Positions 1 to 10,844 of a stretch of 64,000 bases of DNA are shown piece by piece (the stretch's first letter is position 1; each line of letters opens with the position of its first letter). The notes beneath the pieces were generated by a model. That model worked only from the letters and a program-made list of their open reading frames with translations, searched no databases and was not told the origin of the DNA. Source of the stretch: Euptelea pleiosperma. Its lineage: Eukaryota > Streptophyta > Magnoliopsida > Ranunculales > Eupteleaceae. Location: positions 6,971,700 to 7,035,699 of the forward strand of contig CM068547.1 of NCBI GenBank assembly GCA_035048495.1. Reading direction: 5' to 3'. The position numbers and the translations under genes were made by a program.

Positions 1-180
1 GATCCTTACCAAACGAAGTATTTCGTCAATGTTGTCCTTAAACCAAAAGCTTCCTAGTCAACTCGGGTCAATGATAGTCAATAATAGTAGACCGGGTCAT
101 AGTGGGGTATGTCAGCTTTTTCAAATTGTGGGGGGTATGTCAAATTTTAAATATAAGATGGGGGTATGTCAAAAATTCCC
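1..180. mobile_element. Right-hand end of a TIR element related to the Pack element at 8268-9270
   Basis: Bases about 45-180 match the right terminal inverted repeat of the element at 8268-9270. Both have the GTATGTC-rich tract and end in GTCAAAAATTCCC, here at 180. The rest of the element lies outside the window. This copy has an extra internal repeat of the GGGGTATGTCAAA motif near the tip. The superfamily is inferred from the long TIR only. Confidence 0.5.
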
Positions 181-182
181 TA

Positions 183-1190
183 GAAATTAATGGTAAAAAT
201 GAACAATCGGGTAATTTCAACTTGCATCCCACTTTTCTTAAGGCTTCAAATGTTGGAATGGACTGATTTTTTTATAAAGATAATCTCTATGATGAGAAAA
301 TTATCCTCACCAAATCAACTCTTAACGCGTCTTCATAGAGGCTCCACAACCAAGTGTCATAATATGTGTCACACGAGATCATGGGGCCTACATGCAAATG
401 AGTAAGTGCTAAATGTTGATGAGGATGATCTCCTCGCCATGGAGATGATCCTTATAAAAATTAGCACCTTCTTTAAAACTTCGAACTTATCAAATGTGGG
501 GTGAACATTTATGGTAAAATTGATAGCTCATAATATTTCAACTTATAATTTACTTTTTGTAAGGTTAGAAATGTCAGAATGTGCCCATTTTTTGTGAGGT
601 TGATATCCATGCATGTGAAGAAAAATATCATCATAAAAAGCAGTCATTAACTCATGCATGTGGGCCTCTGTCATTTTATGAATCATAAAAACATGAGTCA
701 AAGCCAAATAAAATTGACGTTGTCGGCCACTAAATAATCATGACAAGGCATAATGTAGATGATGCCAAAATAAGATTCAAGCGTACACGTGAAATTACAT
801 GAAAATAGGTTTTATGCCCTTATGGGCCCACTTAGTAGATCAAGCGACAAACCAAATAATTTTAGTAATAAGTGATAAGAAACGATATTATTAATAAAAA
901 ATGCATGATTATTAATACATTGACCTAATAGGTTTATATAGATAATGACAAAATCTAAATATAGAAATTAATCTAGATGAAACAAAATCTAATATCCTAA
1001 TTGATATCCTAATATAATTGATATGACATCATGCAAAGAATCGTGATGAGATACACCAATAATGATATAGTGCATCTCATCACAATTTATTACAATGTGA
1101 TACTCTAATATTTCCCCTCAAACTCACGGGGATCGAGAAACAACAATCGTCCTGAGTTTGCTGAAATCGAGTACCATTGAAGAACCTCAA
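183..1190 (+). repeat. First copy of a ~1-kb direct duplication
   Basis: This block matches 2123-3607 in the same orientation and base order. Shared landmarks are the GATGATCTCCTCGCCATGG tract, the run of ATCAAGC-to-GTAATAAG before the LTR, the LTR itself, and about 75 bp of retroelement internal sequence ending in CATTGAAGAA. The second copy has gained a MITE at 2329-2713. No gene was seen. Confidence 0.75.
873..1110 (-). repeat. LTR copy 1 (antisense)
   Basis: The copy reads TGATAAGAAACG to ACTCTAATA and aligns with the LTRs at 3293-3532 and 5268-5549. A purine tract (on the minus strand GAGGGGAAA) abuts its right edge, as expected for the polypurine tract before a 3' LTR. It is therefore a 3' LTR plus a stub of internal sequence, carried inside the direct duplication. 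Confidence 0.65.
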
Positions 1191-2122
1191 AAGAAGTAAC
1201 CAACTTTTTTACTAGACCATTATAATGGTATAATAAATAGGAGCATTACCATTATTTCCGTTACAACATCCTGATATATATCTTAACAGAATATAATGAA
1301 AATAATGGAATAAAAATAATAAAATATTCAAATATCTGTCTAATAAAATACTTTTAGGTATTTTTTAACAAGTTTTAATAAGGACATTATAATGGTGTAA
1401 CAGTTAGTTAACATACCAGTTTAATGGAGGTCAAATAACTGTAAAACATATTTTTTAAAAATTTATTTATCAACTAAAAAAATAATAAAGCTCTTATTTT
1501 CAAAATTGGCCATTATAATCCTTAAATACCACATAACGCATTTACTTGCATGAGTATGGTTACCTGATCCCCCTCCTTGGATGTCGTGGCGGTTCAATCC
1601 CACTCCCAAGGCTAAGGAACCTTGGGCTGAGACATGCAAATAAATAGACTTGTGTGATACATGTTGTGGTGGCTTGCTTGTTAAGTAGCTGTACTCTGTG
1701 GTTTTGTGTTGCCTCAACAGATCATACTCTCTACACGAGATTCTTCTTGGATGGTGAATTGGTGATGGTTATCATTATTCATCACTTTAATCCCAACTAG
1801 ACTAGGTTATTCCACTAGAACAAGTCCAATTAATTATCAGTTTGTAAATCCATGATAAATATTATACCACTTAAGCATAAAAAACTATCCAATAACAAAA
1901 TTAATTAAAATAAAATAATATTAAAAAATTTGGGATCGACGTTATATCTTCTACAATATTCTAATCTATAGAATATTTTGACGAACATCAGAAGTCTGTA
2001 TTAACTCTAGCATGACATACATTGTGGGCCCACATGGAGATGAGTTTAGAGCCAATTTTTGGTGAGGTCAGACCCTTACAAGAAAACTTCTAACTCTATC
2101 AAACGTGGACTTAAAACTTAAT
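1191..2122. other. AT-rich stretch without a gene; possible SINE relic at about 1545-1650
   Basis: No coding signal was found. Bases about 1555-1640 resemble 6625-6745: both have GGTTACCTGAT, then GGATGTCG, then a GGTTCAATCC tract like a pol III B box, then CTCCCAAGG. This suggests a tRNA-derived SINE relic. No A box or tail was confirmed. Confidence 0.3.
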
Positions 2123-3607
2123 GGTAAAAATAAACAATCGAGAAATTTCAACCTGCATCCCACTTTTCATAAGGCTTCAAATGTTGGATTGGACTGAATT
2201 TTTTTATGAAGATGATCTCCATGATGAGAAAATTGTCCTCACCAAAACAACTCTCAACTTCTTCATATAGAGGCTCCACAACCAAGTGTCATTATATGTA
2301 TCACAAAACTGTATGTCTGCATATATATGGGTCAGGATTGGGGGACAACATTTTCATACAACATTTTTTACAACAATTTTGGTGTACCCACATGGAAGAT
2401 GAATCAATAGCTGATTTTCGGTGTAGGTGATCTCCTCACCATATAGATCACCCCTACAAAAAATCAGCACATTCTGAAATTTCTAACCTCATCAAATGTG
2501 GTTTTCACATTAACGATAAAAATAGACGGTCCATAATTCTTCAACTTGTAAACCGGCCTACGAATATCAGAATGATTTGAATTTTTGTGAGGATGATCTC
2601 CTCACCAAAGAGACCATCCTCGCCAAAAATCGTCCCATTCCAAAACTTCTAATTTATATATTAGGCTGCACCAAGTTTTTGTTGTCAAAAATGTTGTCCC
2701 CCGATCCTGACCCTATATATATATATATAGGGGATAAGTTACTAATGCTTTTTGACTTATAAAATGACACGGGATAGTGGGGCATACATGCAAATGAGTC
2801 AAGGACTGAATGTTCATATGGATGATCTCCTCGCCATGGAGACGATCCTCATAAAAATTAACACATTCTTAATTTGATACTTCTAATCCTATCAAATGTG
2901 GAGTAAAAGTTTATGGTAAAATTGATAGCTCATAATATTTCAACTTGTAATCCACTTTTTATAAGGTTAGAAATGTCAAAATGTGCCCATTTTTTATGAG
3001 GTTGATATGCATGTGAAGAAAAATATCGTCATAAAAATCAATCATTAACTCATATGCATGTGGGTCCATGTCTTTTTATGAATCACAAAAGCATGAGTCA
3101 ACAATACATGATCGAATACCCAAATAAGATTGACGCTGTCGACCACCAAATAATCATGCATGATAAGGCATAATGTTGATGATGACAAAATCAGGTTCAA
3201 GGCTACACGTGAAATTACATGAAATTAAGTTTTATATCCATATGGGCCCACCTAATTGATCAAGCATTAAGCCAACCAATTTTGGTAATAAGTGATAGGA
3301 AAAGATATTATTAATAAAACTTGGATGATTATTACATTGATCTTAATAAGTGTACATAAATAATAACAAAATCTAATTAAATATAGAAATTAATTTAGAT
3401 GAAACCAAATCTAATATACTAATTGATATCCTAATATAATTGACATGGGATTATGCAGAGAATCACGATGAGATACACTAATAATGATATAGTGCATCTT
3501 ATCAAAATTTATTACAATTGGATACTCTAATATTCTTCTTCAAACTCATGGGGACCGAGAAACAACGATCGTTGTGAGTTTGCTGAAATCAATTATCATT
3601 GAAGAAT
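2123..3607 (+). repeat. Second copy of the ~1-kb direct duplication
   Basis: It matches 183-1190 but is interrupted by the MITE at 2329-2713 and about 60 bp of AT-rich sequence. Its LTR portion (3293-3532) appears to serve as the 3' LTR of the antisense retroelement ending at 5549. Homology to copy 1 stops a few bases after CATTGAAGAA. Confidence 0.75.
2329..2713. mobile_element. Mutator-like MITE, GGGTCAGG family
   Basis: The left end GGGTCAGGATTGGGGGACAA mirrors the right end TTGTCCCCCGATCCTGACCC. Subterminal GATGATCTCCTCACC tracts face each other. The flanks are both AT dinucleotide runs, so the TSD is not informative here. Other copies of the family have clear 9-bp TSDs. It interrupts the second copy of the direct duplication. 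Confidence 0.7.
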
Positions 3608-4207
3608 GTTGTCATTTTGAATGTTCGAGAATAGTTTAATCGCTTTGATGTCCGTCCTCGCTAATTAAGGAAGGTGGTTGTTAGCCAGAATGGTGATCCA
3701 TGATGGTCACATGGGATCTAATCCCAATGATCTTTGGTTTAGCATTGTATCCTATCAGATTTTAATCTAGATAAAGGGCCTCACTGGGCCAATCTATGTG
3801 TAGACATCTATTTGCCTCACAAGCTTGGACTCTATGAGTCCTCGTGCAAAGAAGTGTGTGGGCCTCCTCTGACCCCATAAGAAGGGTGTAGACCTCTTTT
3901 TGGGTCTCACTAATTAATGAATGACATGGACATTGATATGCCTCATATTCTTAGGCTTAGTTCTTAAGCAGGAAAAAGTGGGCCCCTTTTAGATTTCATG
4001 AGGCTTGAGCTTTGAAAGTTCTCAAGTTGGAGCCCACAAAACAATCAATATCAAAATCTCTTTTGTTTCATTGATCATTACAGATGTAACAAAAGAGGTA
4101 GTGAAAAAAGAAGAAGAGAAGGTTTTGTGTGATGGAGTTTTTAAAACCCAAGATGACGGGTGGTCGGACATGCGGCATCGGCAACAACTGAGGCAGGCTA
4201 CTGGATG

Positions 4208-4607
4208 TAGGGGTGTCAACGGGTCGGTTCCAGTTCGGTTCCTAAGGTGACAAGAACCGGAACAATTGGTTTTGGTTCTTATCGGTTCGGTTCCTTAACG
4301 GTTCCGGTTCTCAAAGTGATGGATTCGGAACTGGAATCGATTATGTATTTGTGTTGGTTCCGGTTCCGGGTATATTGGGCCAAATCTTTAGAATATGAGA
4401 ATATTTACACTATATTTATTTATTGGTACCGGTTCTTATCGTTTCGGTTTTGGTTCTTATCGATTTCGGTTCCATATTAGTCTACCCAGAATCGGAACTG
4501 TTATTGTCGGTTCGGTTCCGGTTACTTTTTAATCAGTTCCTGGAACCGGTGTTTTCAGTTCTGGTTCCGATTCGGTCCCGGTTAAACGGGTAAAATTGAT
4601 ACCCCTA
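4208..4607. mobile_element. hAT-type MITE, TAGGGGTGTCAA family
   Basis: The element starts TAGGGGTGTCAA and ends TTGATACCCCTA, a near-perfect 12-bp TIR. It is flanked by ACTGGATG (4200-4207) and ACTAGATG (4608-4615), an 8-bp TSD with one mismatch. The body is low-complexity GGTTCCGGTTC and its complement. An 8-bp TSD is the hAT signature. A lone right end of the same family is at about 32395-32482. Confidence 0.8.
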
Positions 4608-4759
4608 ACTAGATGCGGCAACAACAACAATTCTCGACGATTTGCAACTTGGCGTGCTTGAAGCTAGAGTGCATCTTTGGCGAGGTTGAGGGACGGATCT
4701 GGCTTATGCCAAGAGTTTGCGTGAATTTTTTGTGGGAGGCCACAGGAAAAAAAATTAAT

Positions 4760-5121
4760 GGGTTGGGTTCCAGTGACCAACAGTTTTGACCAACACCTTG
4801 GTATACCCTCGTAGAAGATGAATCAATGGCTGATTTTTGGTGAGGATGATCTCCTCACCATATAGATAACCCCAACAAAAAGTAGCCCATTCTGAAATTT
4901 CTAACCCCATTAAATGTGGTTTTCAAGTTACACGGTGAAAATCGACAGTCCATAATTTTTCAACTTCTAAACCAATCTATGAATATCAGAATGGTTTGAA
5001 TTTTTGTGAGGATGATCTCCTCGCCATTGAGATCGTCCTCACCAAAAATCAGCCATTGATTCATCTTCTATGAGGGTACACCAAGGTGTTGGTCAAACAT
5101 GTTGGTTACCGAACCTGACCC
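4760..5121. mobile_element. Mutator-like MITE, GGGTCAGG family, 9-bp TSD
   Basis: The TIRs of about 100 bp start GGGTTGGGTTCCAGTGACC on the left and, complemented, GGGTCAGGTTCGGTAACC on the right. Both continue through ACCAACACCTTGGT and GATGAATCAATGGCTG. AAAATTAAT occurs directly on both sides (4751-4759, 5122-5130), a perfect 9-bp TSD. It is inserted in the antisense LTR element. Confidence 0.85.
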
Positions 5122-5254
5122 AAAATTAATTATTTTTGAGCAATAGCGATGATGGATAGAACAATGACGGTAGCAATGATTACCGGACAGATAAACACAA
5201 TATTGTCTGTCAGAATAAGGCATAGAATCGAGAGCTTGTTTTCAGAAGAACAAT

Positions 5255-5267
5255 GGCTCTGATACCA
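5255..5267 (-). other. Primer binding site of the antisense LTR element
   Basis: The + strand reads GGCTCTGATACCA. Its complement TGGTATCAGAGCC is the classic plant initiator tRNA-Met priming site. It directly abuts the LTR edge at 5268, which fixes the orientation of the element. Confidence 0.75.
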
Positions 5268-5738
5268 TGATAGGAAAAGATATTATTGATAAAACTTAGA
5301 TGATTATTACATTGACCTTAATAGATTTATATAAATAATGAGAAATTTAATAATAAAATTAATTTAAATCAAAGCAAATCTAATTTCCTGATTGATATCC
5401 TAATATAGTTCTCCTCCCTCTGTGGAGGTTCCAAAATATATATCCTAATATAATTGATACTGAATCATGTAGAGAATTGTGATGAGATACACTAATAATG
5501 ATATAGTGCATCTCATCAATTTTTATTACGATGCAATACTCTAATAACAAGAAGCCTACAAATAATGGTGGGCCTCACCTCCTACTTGCATTTAATAGAT
5601 GTTTCTATTGATCTTGGCCATTGAATGGTATACAGACAGTCCAATTGTAAACATCTAGAGAAGTTCATTAAAGGATATATGTTTAGGATTGTGCAATCAA
5701 TAAGACATTGAGGCCGGGTGGACTCCTATTTTGCAATC

Positions 5739-6078
5739 CATGGTTTAAAAAATGGCCATTATAACCAAAATAATGGTCGTTATAACAGATTCGGACATCT
5801 CCCGTTACGTTATAAACCGTTAAAACGCTTTAAAAATAACGCCTGTTATTTTTTCTGGAAAATTTTGGAAAGAAAAAAAACACTGTCGTTATTTCCATTA
5901 TTTTTTTGTTTTTGAAAATTTAAATTTCAAAATTTGAATTTCAGCGCCATTTTTTCTCTGTTATTTCTGTTATTTTCCATTTTTGCCCTTGAGCGTTACA
6001 ATTCGTTATGACGGTGGTCGTAATGGAAAAAAAAAGGTAATTCCCCCAGTCCGTTATAACGGCCCCTTTTAAACCTTG
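5739..6078. mobile_element. hAT-type MITE, CATGGTTTAAA family (old copy)
   Basis: It starts CATGGTTTAAAA and ends TTTTAAACCTTG, with a body of GGCCATTATAAC-type palindromic words. Flanking octamers TTGCAATC and ATGCGATC match at 6 of 8 bases, an eroded TSD. The family is defined by better copies at 6161, 18567, 24706 and 48320. Confidence 0.65.
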
Positions 6079-6160
6079 ATGCGATCATCAACGATCATAT
6101 ACAACAACTGGTATTTAGTTATCCACGTGGGACCGTGTAATACCATTTGGTGGTATTGGC

Positions 6161-6575
6161 CATGGTTTTAAAAACGGCCGTTTAAACGGTAACGCCCCAA
6201 GCCCGTTTCCGTTAAAACTGTTTAAACGCGTTTTATCGTTTTTGAAAAAAACGGCCGTTTTTTTGTTTTAACGGCCGTTAAAATCGTTTAAACAGCCGTT
6301 TAATTTTGAAAAATTTTGTGAAAAAAAAAATGGCCGTTAAAACTGTTTAATTCCGTTTAATTCCGTTTTTTTTTTAATTTTCAAATTTCAAAATTTGAAT
6401 TTCAGCGCCACTTTTTCCGTTTTTTTTTTTCCGTTAAAATCGTTAAAACCGTTAAAATCCGTTTAATTCCGTTTGTTCTCATTTTTTTCCATTTTTGCCC
6501 CTGACCGTTTCAATCCGTTTAAACGGTAACGCCCCCAGTCCGTTTAACCGTTAAAACGGCCTCCTTTAAACATTG
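6161..6575. mobile_element. hAT-type MITE, CATGGTTTAAA family, 8-bp TSD
   Basis: It starts CATGGTTTTAAAAACGG and ends CCTTTAAACATTG, flanked on both sides by GTATTGGC. The body is almost entirely AACGGCCGTTTAAACGG-like palindromic words and T runs. Confidence 0.8.
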
Positions 6576-7027
6576 GTATTGGCCACCAAAATACGAAGTG
6601 AGGGTAACCAAAGGACTTGTATCCGGATGGTTACCTGATGCCTCTCCGTGGATGTCGCGGGTTCAATCCACTCCCAAGGCAAGGATATTAGCTGCTAATG
6701 TGTATAGTAGCGAGTATATACCTTGGGGCTGACATTTGTATTTAGAGGAAACTGATCGTATAGATGTTTGGCCAATCAGTAGGTGGACCTACAAACCAAA
6801 AATCAACATGATTAGTGATTTCTAAGCTATTGTATTCGAGTCATTTTCATGGGTGGATTTAACCGTGGGAATTTGAGCATATTTGGAGTATAAGATGGAA
6901 GGTTTGAACTTTGAAATCACTAATCAGACTGATTTTTTAGTTTCTAGGTCCACCTAGGGATTGGCCAAACATCCAAAAGATCATCATGCTATAAAAAAAA
7001 GTGAGACCTGGCTCATACTGTGGGCAG
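6576..7027. repeat. SINE-like relic and a foldback element
   Basis: About 6625-6745 resembles the B-box-bearing stretch at 1555-1640. About 6745-6985 is an inverted repeat. ATGTTTGGCCAATC with AGGTGGACCTA on the left is mirrored by TAGGTCCACCTA with GATTGGCCAAACAT on the right. This foldback core recurs many times in the window. No gene was seen. Confidence 0.5.
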
Positions 7028-7620
7028 TCAGGGCCTCCCACTCGTGATGGTTATCATTATTCTTCACTTTAGCCACTTTGGGTCCACAAAAAGGACTAAA
7101 ACTAGTGTCCCAAGATGTTGTGACGGAAGCCGGTCACAGCATTCAATAGGAGACACGTGGCATACTATTAGAGGACGATGACCGTATGGATGTTTGGTCA
7201 GTCCCTCTGTGGACCGGTACACAAAAAATCAGCCTAATTAGTGATTTCTATCCGATTCGATTGAAGTTATTTTCATGGGTAGATTTTAACGGTAAGAATT
7301 TAAGCATTATTGAGCGTTATTTGGGTGCCAAAATCCAAAGGTTGTAAATGACTAATCAGGCTGATTTTTGGTTTGTAGGTCTATCGAGGGACTGGTCAAA
7401 CATCCATACGGTCATAATACTATGATCGTGTGCCACGTGACTTGTATTGAGTGCTGTGACCGTCTTCCGTCACAACATCTTGTGACACAAGTTTTACTCA
7501 ACGAGCAGTTGCTGACATATTAAAGTCAGGGCCTCCCACTCGTGATGGTTATCATTATTCTTCACTTTAGCCACTTTGGGTCCAGAAAAAGAGCAACGAG
7601 CAGTTGCTGACATATTAATG
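7028..7620 (+). repeat. Tandem duplication with MITE-filled and MITE-free copies
   Basis: GTCAGGGCCTCCCACTCG and the following ~65 bp occur at about 7026 and again at about 7525. CAACGAGCAGTTGCTGAC follows each copy. In the first copy a 406-bp MITE (7094-7499) separates the two parts. In the second copy they are joined directly. Confidence 0.75.
7094..7499. mobile_element. Mutator-like MITE, GAGTAAAAC family
   Basis: Its ends are GACTAAAACTAGTGTC and GACACAAGTTTTACTC. Subterminal AAGATGTTGTGACGGAAG is mirrored by CTTCCGTCACAACATCTT. The core holds the foldback GTATGGATGTTTGG and its complement. There is no TSD at this copy, unlike 10845-11080 and 56008-56409. Confidence 0.7.
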
Positions 7621-8267
7621 GGAGCTCCACTTTGTTAATAGGTCCCACAGTCGCTGTCTCACAATCAGAGTCCTCTACGACTGTCTTATTTTGGTGAGAA
7701 AAGTCCACTTGTTTTATCGCCTTGGACCTGGTGATTGAGATTTCATAACAACATCCACCCGTCAGGCTTCTCATAATTCTTACATCCACTACCTTATTAC
7801 ACAAAAACAAAAAATAAAACATCCACTACCAAAGCCCATATTAGAGGATCCAAACCCGTACTCGTACACGTGACAATTAGGTGCCATCACGTGTTGAAAG
7901 CATCAACGATTGAGTTAAGCATTGTTTAAATTAGCGTCATTTTCACGGCCGTTAAAACGGTAACGCCGCAAGCCCATTACGTTAAGAACCGTTTTGATGC
8001 TTAGAAAATAACGGTCTTTGTTTTTGGTTTTAGCAGCCTTTAAAACGAAAATAACAGCCGTCAGTAGTCTCTAAGAGTGCCACGTGGCCCACAGTCATCC
8101 GTCATCAACATTAATAAGGGACCTACATCATCAAAGTTCTGCTTGGTGTGGGTAGGCGTCTTGTGAAGCCCGTGTGAAGGGGCATGCCCCAACCCCGGTT
8201 TTGACTTTAAAGTAATATATAGATAGAATAAAGACATCTCACTGATCAAAATCTATAATGTGCACAT
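7621..8267. other. Intergenic repeat debris
   Basis: No gene was seen. About 7935-8060 contains GTTAAAACGGTAACGCC and related words, a truncated piece of the CATGGTTTAAA MITE family. Short ORFs on either strand have no recognisable motif. Confidence 0.4.
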
Positions 8268-9270
8268 GATTAGCATCCTCATACCTCCCAACACTTCGAA
8301 AAAGCTGACATAACCTCATGACCCGGCCCACAGTTGTTGACTCATATTGACTAACAAATTTTTTTAAAGGACAAAAATGTCCTTTTCTTCAATCTTGGAA
8401 CAAAAAAAAATGTGGGTTTCGGATAAACAACCCCCAATCAAACAACTACAGTGGACAACCGGCCATGAGACTCCGGACCTACCGGAGTTTCGGAGTATCA
8501 TTGTAGACTCCACGCTTTCCATATAGCTTAAGCTGCAAGTGCAAGCAGGTTAGAATAAAAAAGTGGGGTTACTGTTTTCATAATTTGCTTGGAAGATTGT
8601 ACATGGGGCATATACTTCTGCTGAAAGTGATTCGAGCTCCTCTTCACTAGGATCTTGTTTGTCCCATGGGATTCCTTTGCCGTCTACAGAAAGATCATTA
8701 AGTACATCATAAGCCTCCAAAGGTTGGGCTGATTTTTTGTCAATGCTGTCCCTATACCAAGCTTCGCTTACCATAGATATGCCCCTCTCACTACAGAGAT
8801 AATTCCCTATGGTGCGAAATCCCACCAAACATTTACAGACAAGTGAGATGGACAATTAGCATACCAGAATTAAATCAACAGCGAGTTGAATAAATTTAAA
8901 CAGAACATCGGAAACAGAATAAACATCAGCTAAATTCTTAAAAAACCAAAAAACACAAACATTGCTTCGATGACTTTGGATGAACCGCCATGCTCTCATT
9001 CAAAGGGAGATGCAACCAGACAAGCCACACCTACAAAGATAACACAATAATAAGAAAACAATTATTATTGTTCGGCCAACCCACTGGAATCTCATGGCCA
9101 GATTTGGGATTGGGGTTTTATCCCAAACCCATATTTCTTTTGTTCCAAGGTTAAAGAAAGGGGCATTTTTGTCCTTCTAAAAAAATTGTTAGTCAATGAG
9201 TCTTAGATGGTGGACCAGGTCATGGGGTATGTCCGCTTTTTCAAATTGTGGGGGTATGTCAAAAATTCCC
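8268..9270. mobile_element. Pack-type TIR element carrying a PARP3-like gene fragment
   Basis: Two arms of roughly 200 bp, about 8275-8485 and 9072-9270, are inverted copies of each other. Shared words include GAAAAAGC, GACATAAC or GACATACC, CATGACC, GACTAACAA, GGACAAAAATG, TTGGAACAAAA and GGCCATGAGA. The right tip ends TCAAAAATTCCC at 9270, identical to the tip at 180. The left tip is eroded. Between the arms lie two minus-strand exons of a host gene with their intron. A mobile TIR element holding a cellular gene fragment fits a Pack-MULE. No transposase and no clear TSD were found, so the superfamily is inferred. Confidence 0.65.
8616..9030 (-). pseudogene. Two-exon fragment of a PARP3-like gene (BRCT region)
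   Basis: Two minus-strand exons, 9030-8961 and 8790-8616, encode part of a plant PARP3-like protein. The first reads CLVASPFE, a stop, then EHGGSSKVIEA. The second reads ERGISMVSEAW, then LEAYDV, GIPWDKQDPSEE and LESLSAE. This is the end of the BRCT domain and the linker before the WGR region as I know the family; VSEAW is the conserved BRCT tryptophan motif. The exons have AG and GT borders and phases that join. The TGA inside the first exon replaces an expected arginine codon, and no other PARP3 exons are near. It is a captured, non-functional fragment. The family call is from memory of the motif order. Confidence 0.7.
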
Positions 9271-9842
9271 AAATAAAAACAGAATAAATGATGGGGACAT
9301 TAATATATATACATTCAGAAAGGAGTTTTACTAATTTCACAAAGTACAGAGGGTCTTACTAATTTGCCGTATTTCTTAGGGGATAATACTAAAATTTCCA
9401 AAACTAAATTAAAAAAGAAGGTTGGAGACGCAATTTCCCGCCTTGAAAAGCAGGCGACTGTGATATATGTCTGGAGATCAGACCAACATGATATGTGCTT
9501 TTAGATGATTAATAGAGGAGGAAGGACAATAACGATAGAATCTCAAAAGACAAAAGATTCTCTTGTCATGTCTTTCTTCTTCTTTAAATGCAGTATGCCA
9601 TACATAAAACCATCATTTTCGTCTGTCTGTCGAGCCTTCGAACTGTGTGGCCACCACTGTTACAAACACAAACAGTTACAAGCACAAACAGCAAGAAACT
9701 TGCAGGTTCATTTGTTTTTTGGTATTTCAGATTGAATTCGGAAAGTTTTTGAGCTTTGAATTTGTTTTCGAAGGTCAAAATTTTGGGTTCCTGAGCATGC
9801 TGGTTCGTTTTTTTACATGTTTAGTGAATCTGTGTTAATGTA

Positions 9843-9847
<5 letters not shown>

Positions 9848-9884
<37 letters not shown>
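9848..9884 (+). repeat. (GA)n microsatellite
   Basis: About 18 GA units form an uninterrupted tract in the putative ABCC leader. It is complementary to the CT tracts at 10190-10208 and 10284-10315. Confidence 0.95.
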
Positions 9885-9887
<3 letters not shown>

Positions 9888-10281
9888 TTAAACTTATTTT
9901 GGGTGCTTGTTCAAATTACAGGTTGGAGACTTGTTTGAATTTGAGTATGTGTAGGTTGTTTGAGTATTTAATTGTTTTGTGTGGATGTTATTGGTAAGCT
10001 ATGTTTGGTATTTGCAGTTGAAGATTTCTGATTTTGATAGACAACTCACTAAAGTTAGTGTAGTTTTGATAGAAAACTCACTAAAGTTAGTGTAGTTTCT
10101 GATTTTGATAGACAACTCACAAAAGGTACTAATTTGGCATACCTGGGTTATTTCAAATTTCCTCTAAACTTTGTTTTTGTATGTTTTCATCTCTCTCTCT
10201 CTCTCTCTTTGATAGACAACTTACTACAGTTAGTAAATTGGAACAGTTATATTTGTTTCTAGTGTTCTCTAAGATGTTTTC

Positions 10282-10283
<2 letters not shown>

Positions 10284-10315
<32 letters not shown>
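10284..10315 (+). repeat. (CT)n microsatellite
   Basis: About 16 CT units; a shorter CT tract lies at 10190-10208. It lies about 400 bp downstream of the GA tract and is complementary to it, so a transcript across both could fold. Confidence 0.95.
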
Positions 10316-10317
<2 letters not shown>

Positions 10318-10844
10318 TAGATTTCTATAATTCCAGATTGAAAGGTTTGAAAGCAAAAATAATTTTGCCCCAGTTGATTGGATTATCTGTTCTTTTGAAC
10401 TTCTGGGTTCTGAGAATGTTGCAAATCTAATTACTGTGTGAAATTTTAACAGTTTAATCGGCAAAGGTTCTTAATCTGGTTGGTTACTCTGGTTTTTAAG
10501 AAATTTGTTTATTAAATTATGAGCTTTTGAACTTGTATTGATGTTGATCAGGCTTTTTTCTGCAGGAACATTGGCCCTGAAACTGTAAGAATTACTCTTT
10601 TGGGAGGAAGAGAAGGAAAAACAAGCTACCTACGGACCAACTGAGGTATGTTTTCTGTGTTGAAGATCATAAGTTTTCATCATTTTTTTTTTGTTTGTGA
10701 ATTTTACTCACTTTTCATGAGCAGTATATATATGGCAGTACACTTTTCTTCCCAAACTGAGTTTACTTGGCCGACTCACAAGCAAACCAACTGATTTCAA
10801 TATTTTAAAATTTTCTCCCACTCACTTCTATGGTGTTCTAAATC

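Larger units (their letters stand above)
3293..5549 (-). mobile_element. Antisense, non-coding (LARD/TRIM-like) LTR retroelement
   Basis: On the minus strand the order is 5' LTR (5549-5268), a primer binding site directly inside it, internal DNA, a purine tract, then a 3' LTR (3532-3293). The 5' LTR runs TG to CA on the minus strand. The internal 1.7 kb holds no gag or pol reading frame. It is partly made of later insertions (hAT MITE 4208-4607, Mutator-like MITE 4760-5121). Flanking pentamers ATAAG and AGAAG match at 4 of 5 bases, consistent with an old 5-bp TSD. The copia assignment rests only on the PBS type and is weak. Confidence 0.55.

Noticed and set aside
1555..1640. B-box-like GGTTCAATCC as a tRNA gene
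   Set aside because: No cloverleaf, no A box and no anticodon arm; at most a SINE relic.
4005..4480. Short ORFs around the GGTTCCGG tract
   Set aside because: They lie in the internal region of a non-coding retroelement and in the hAT MITE.
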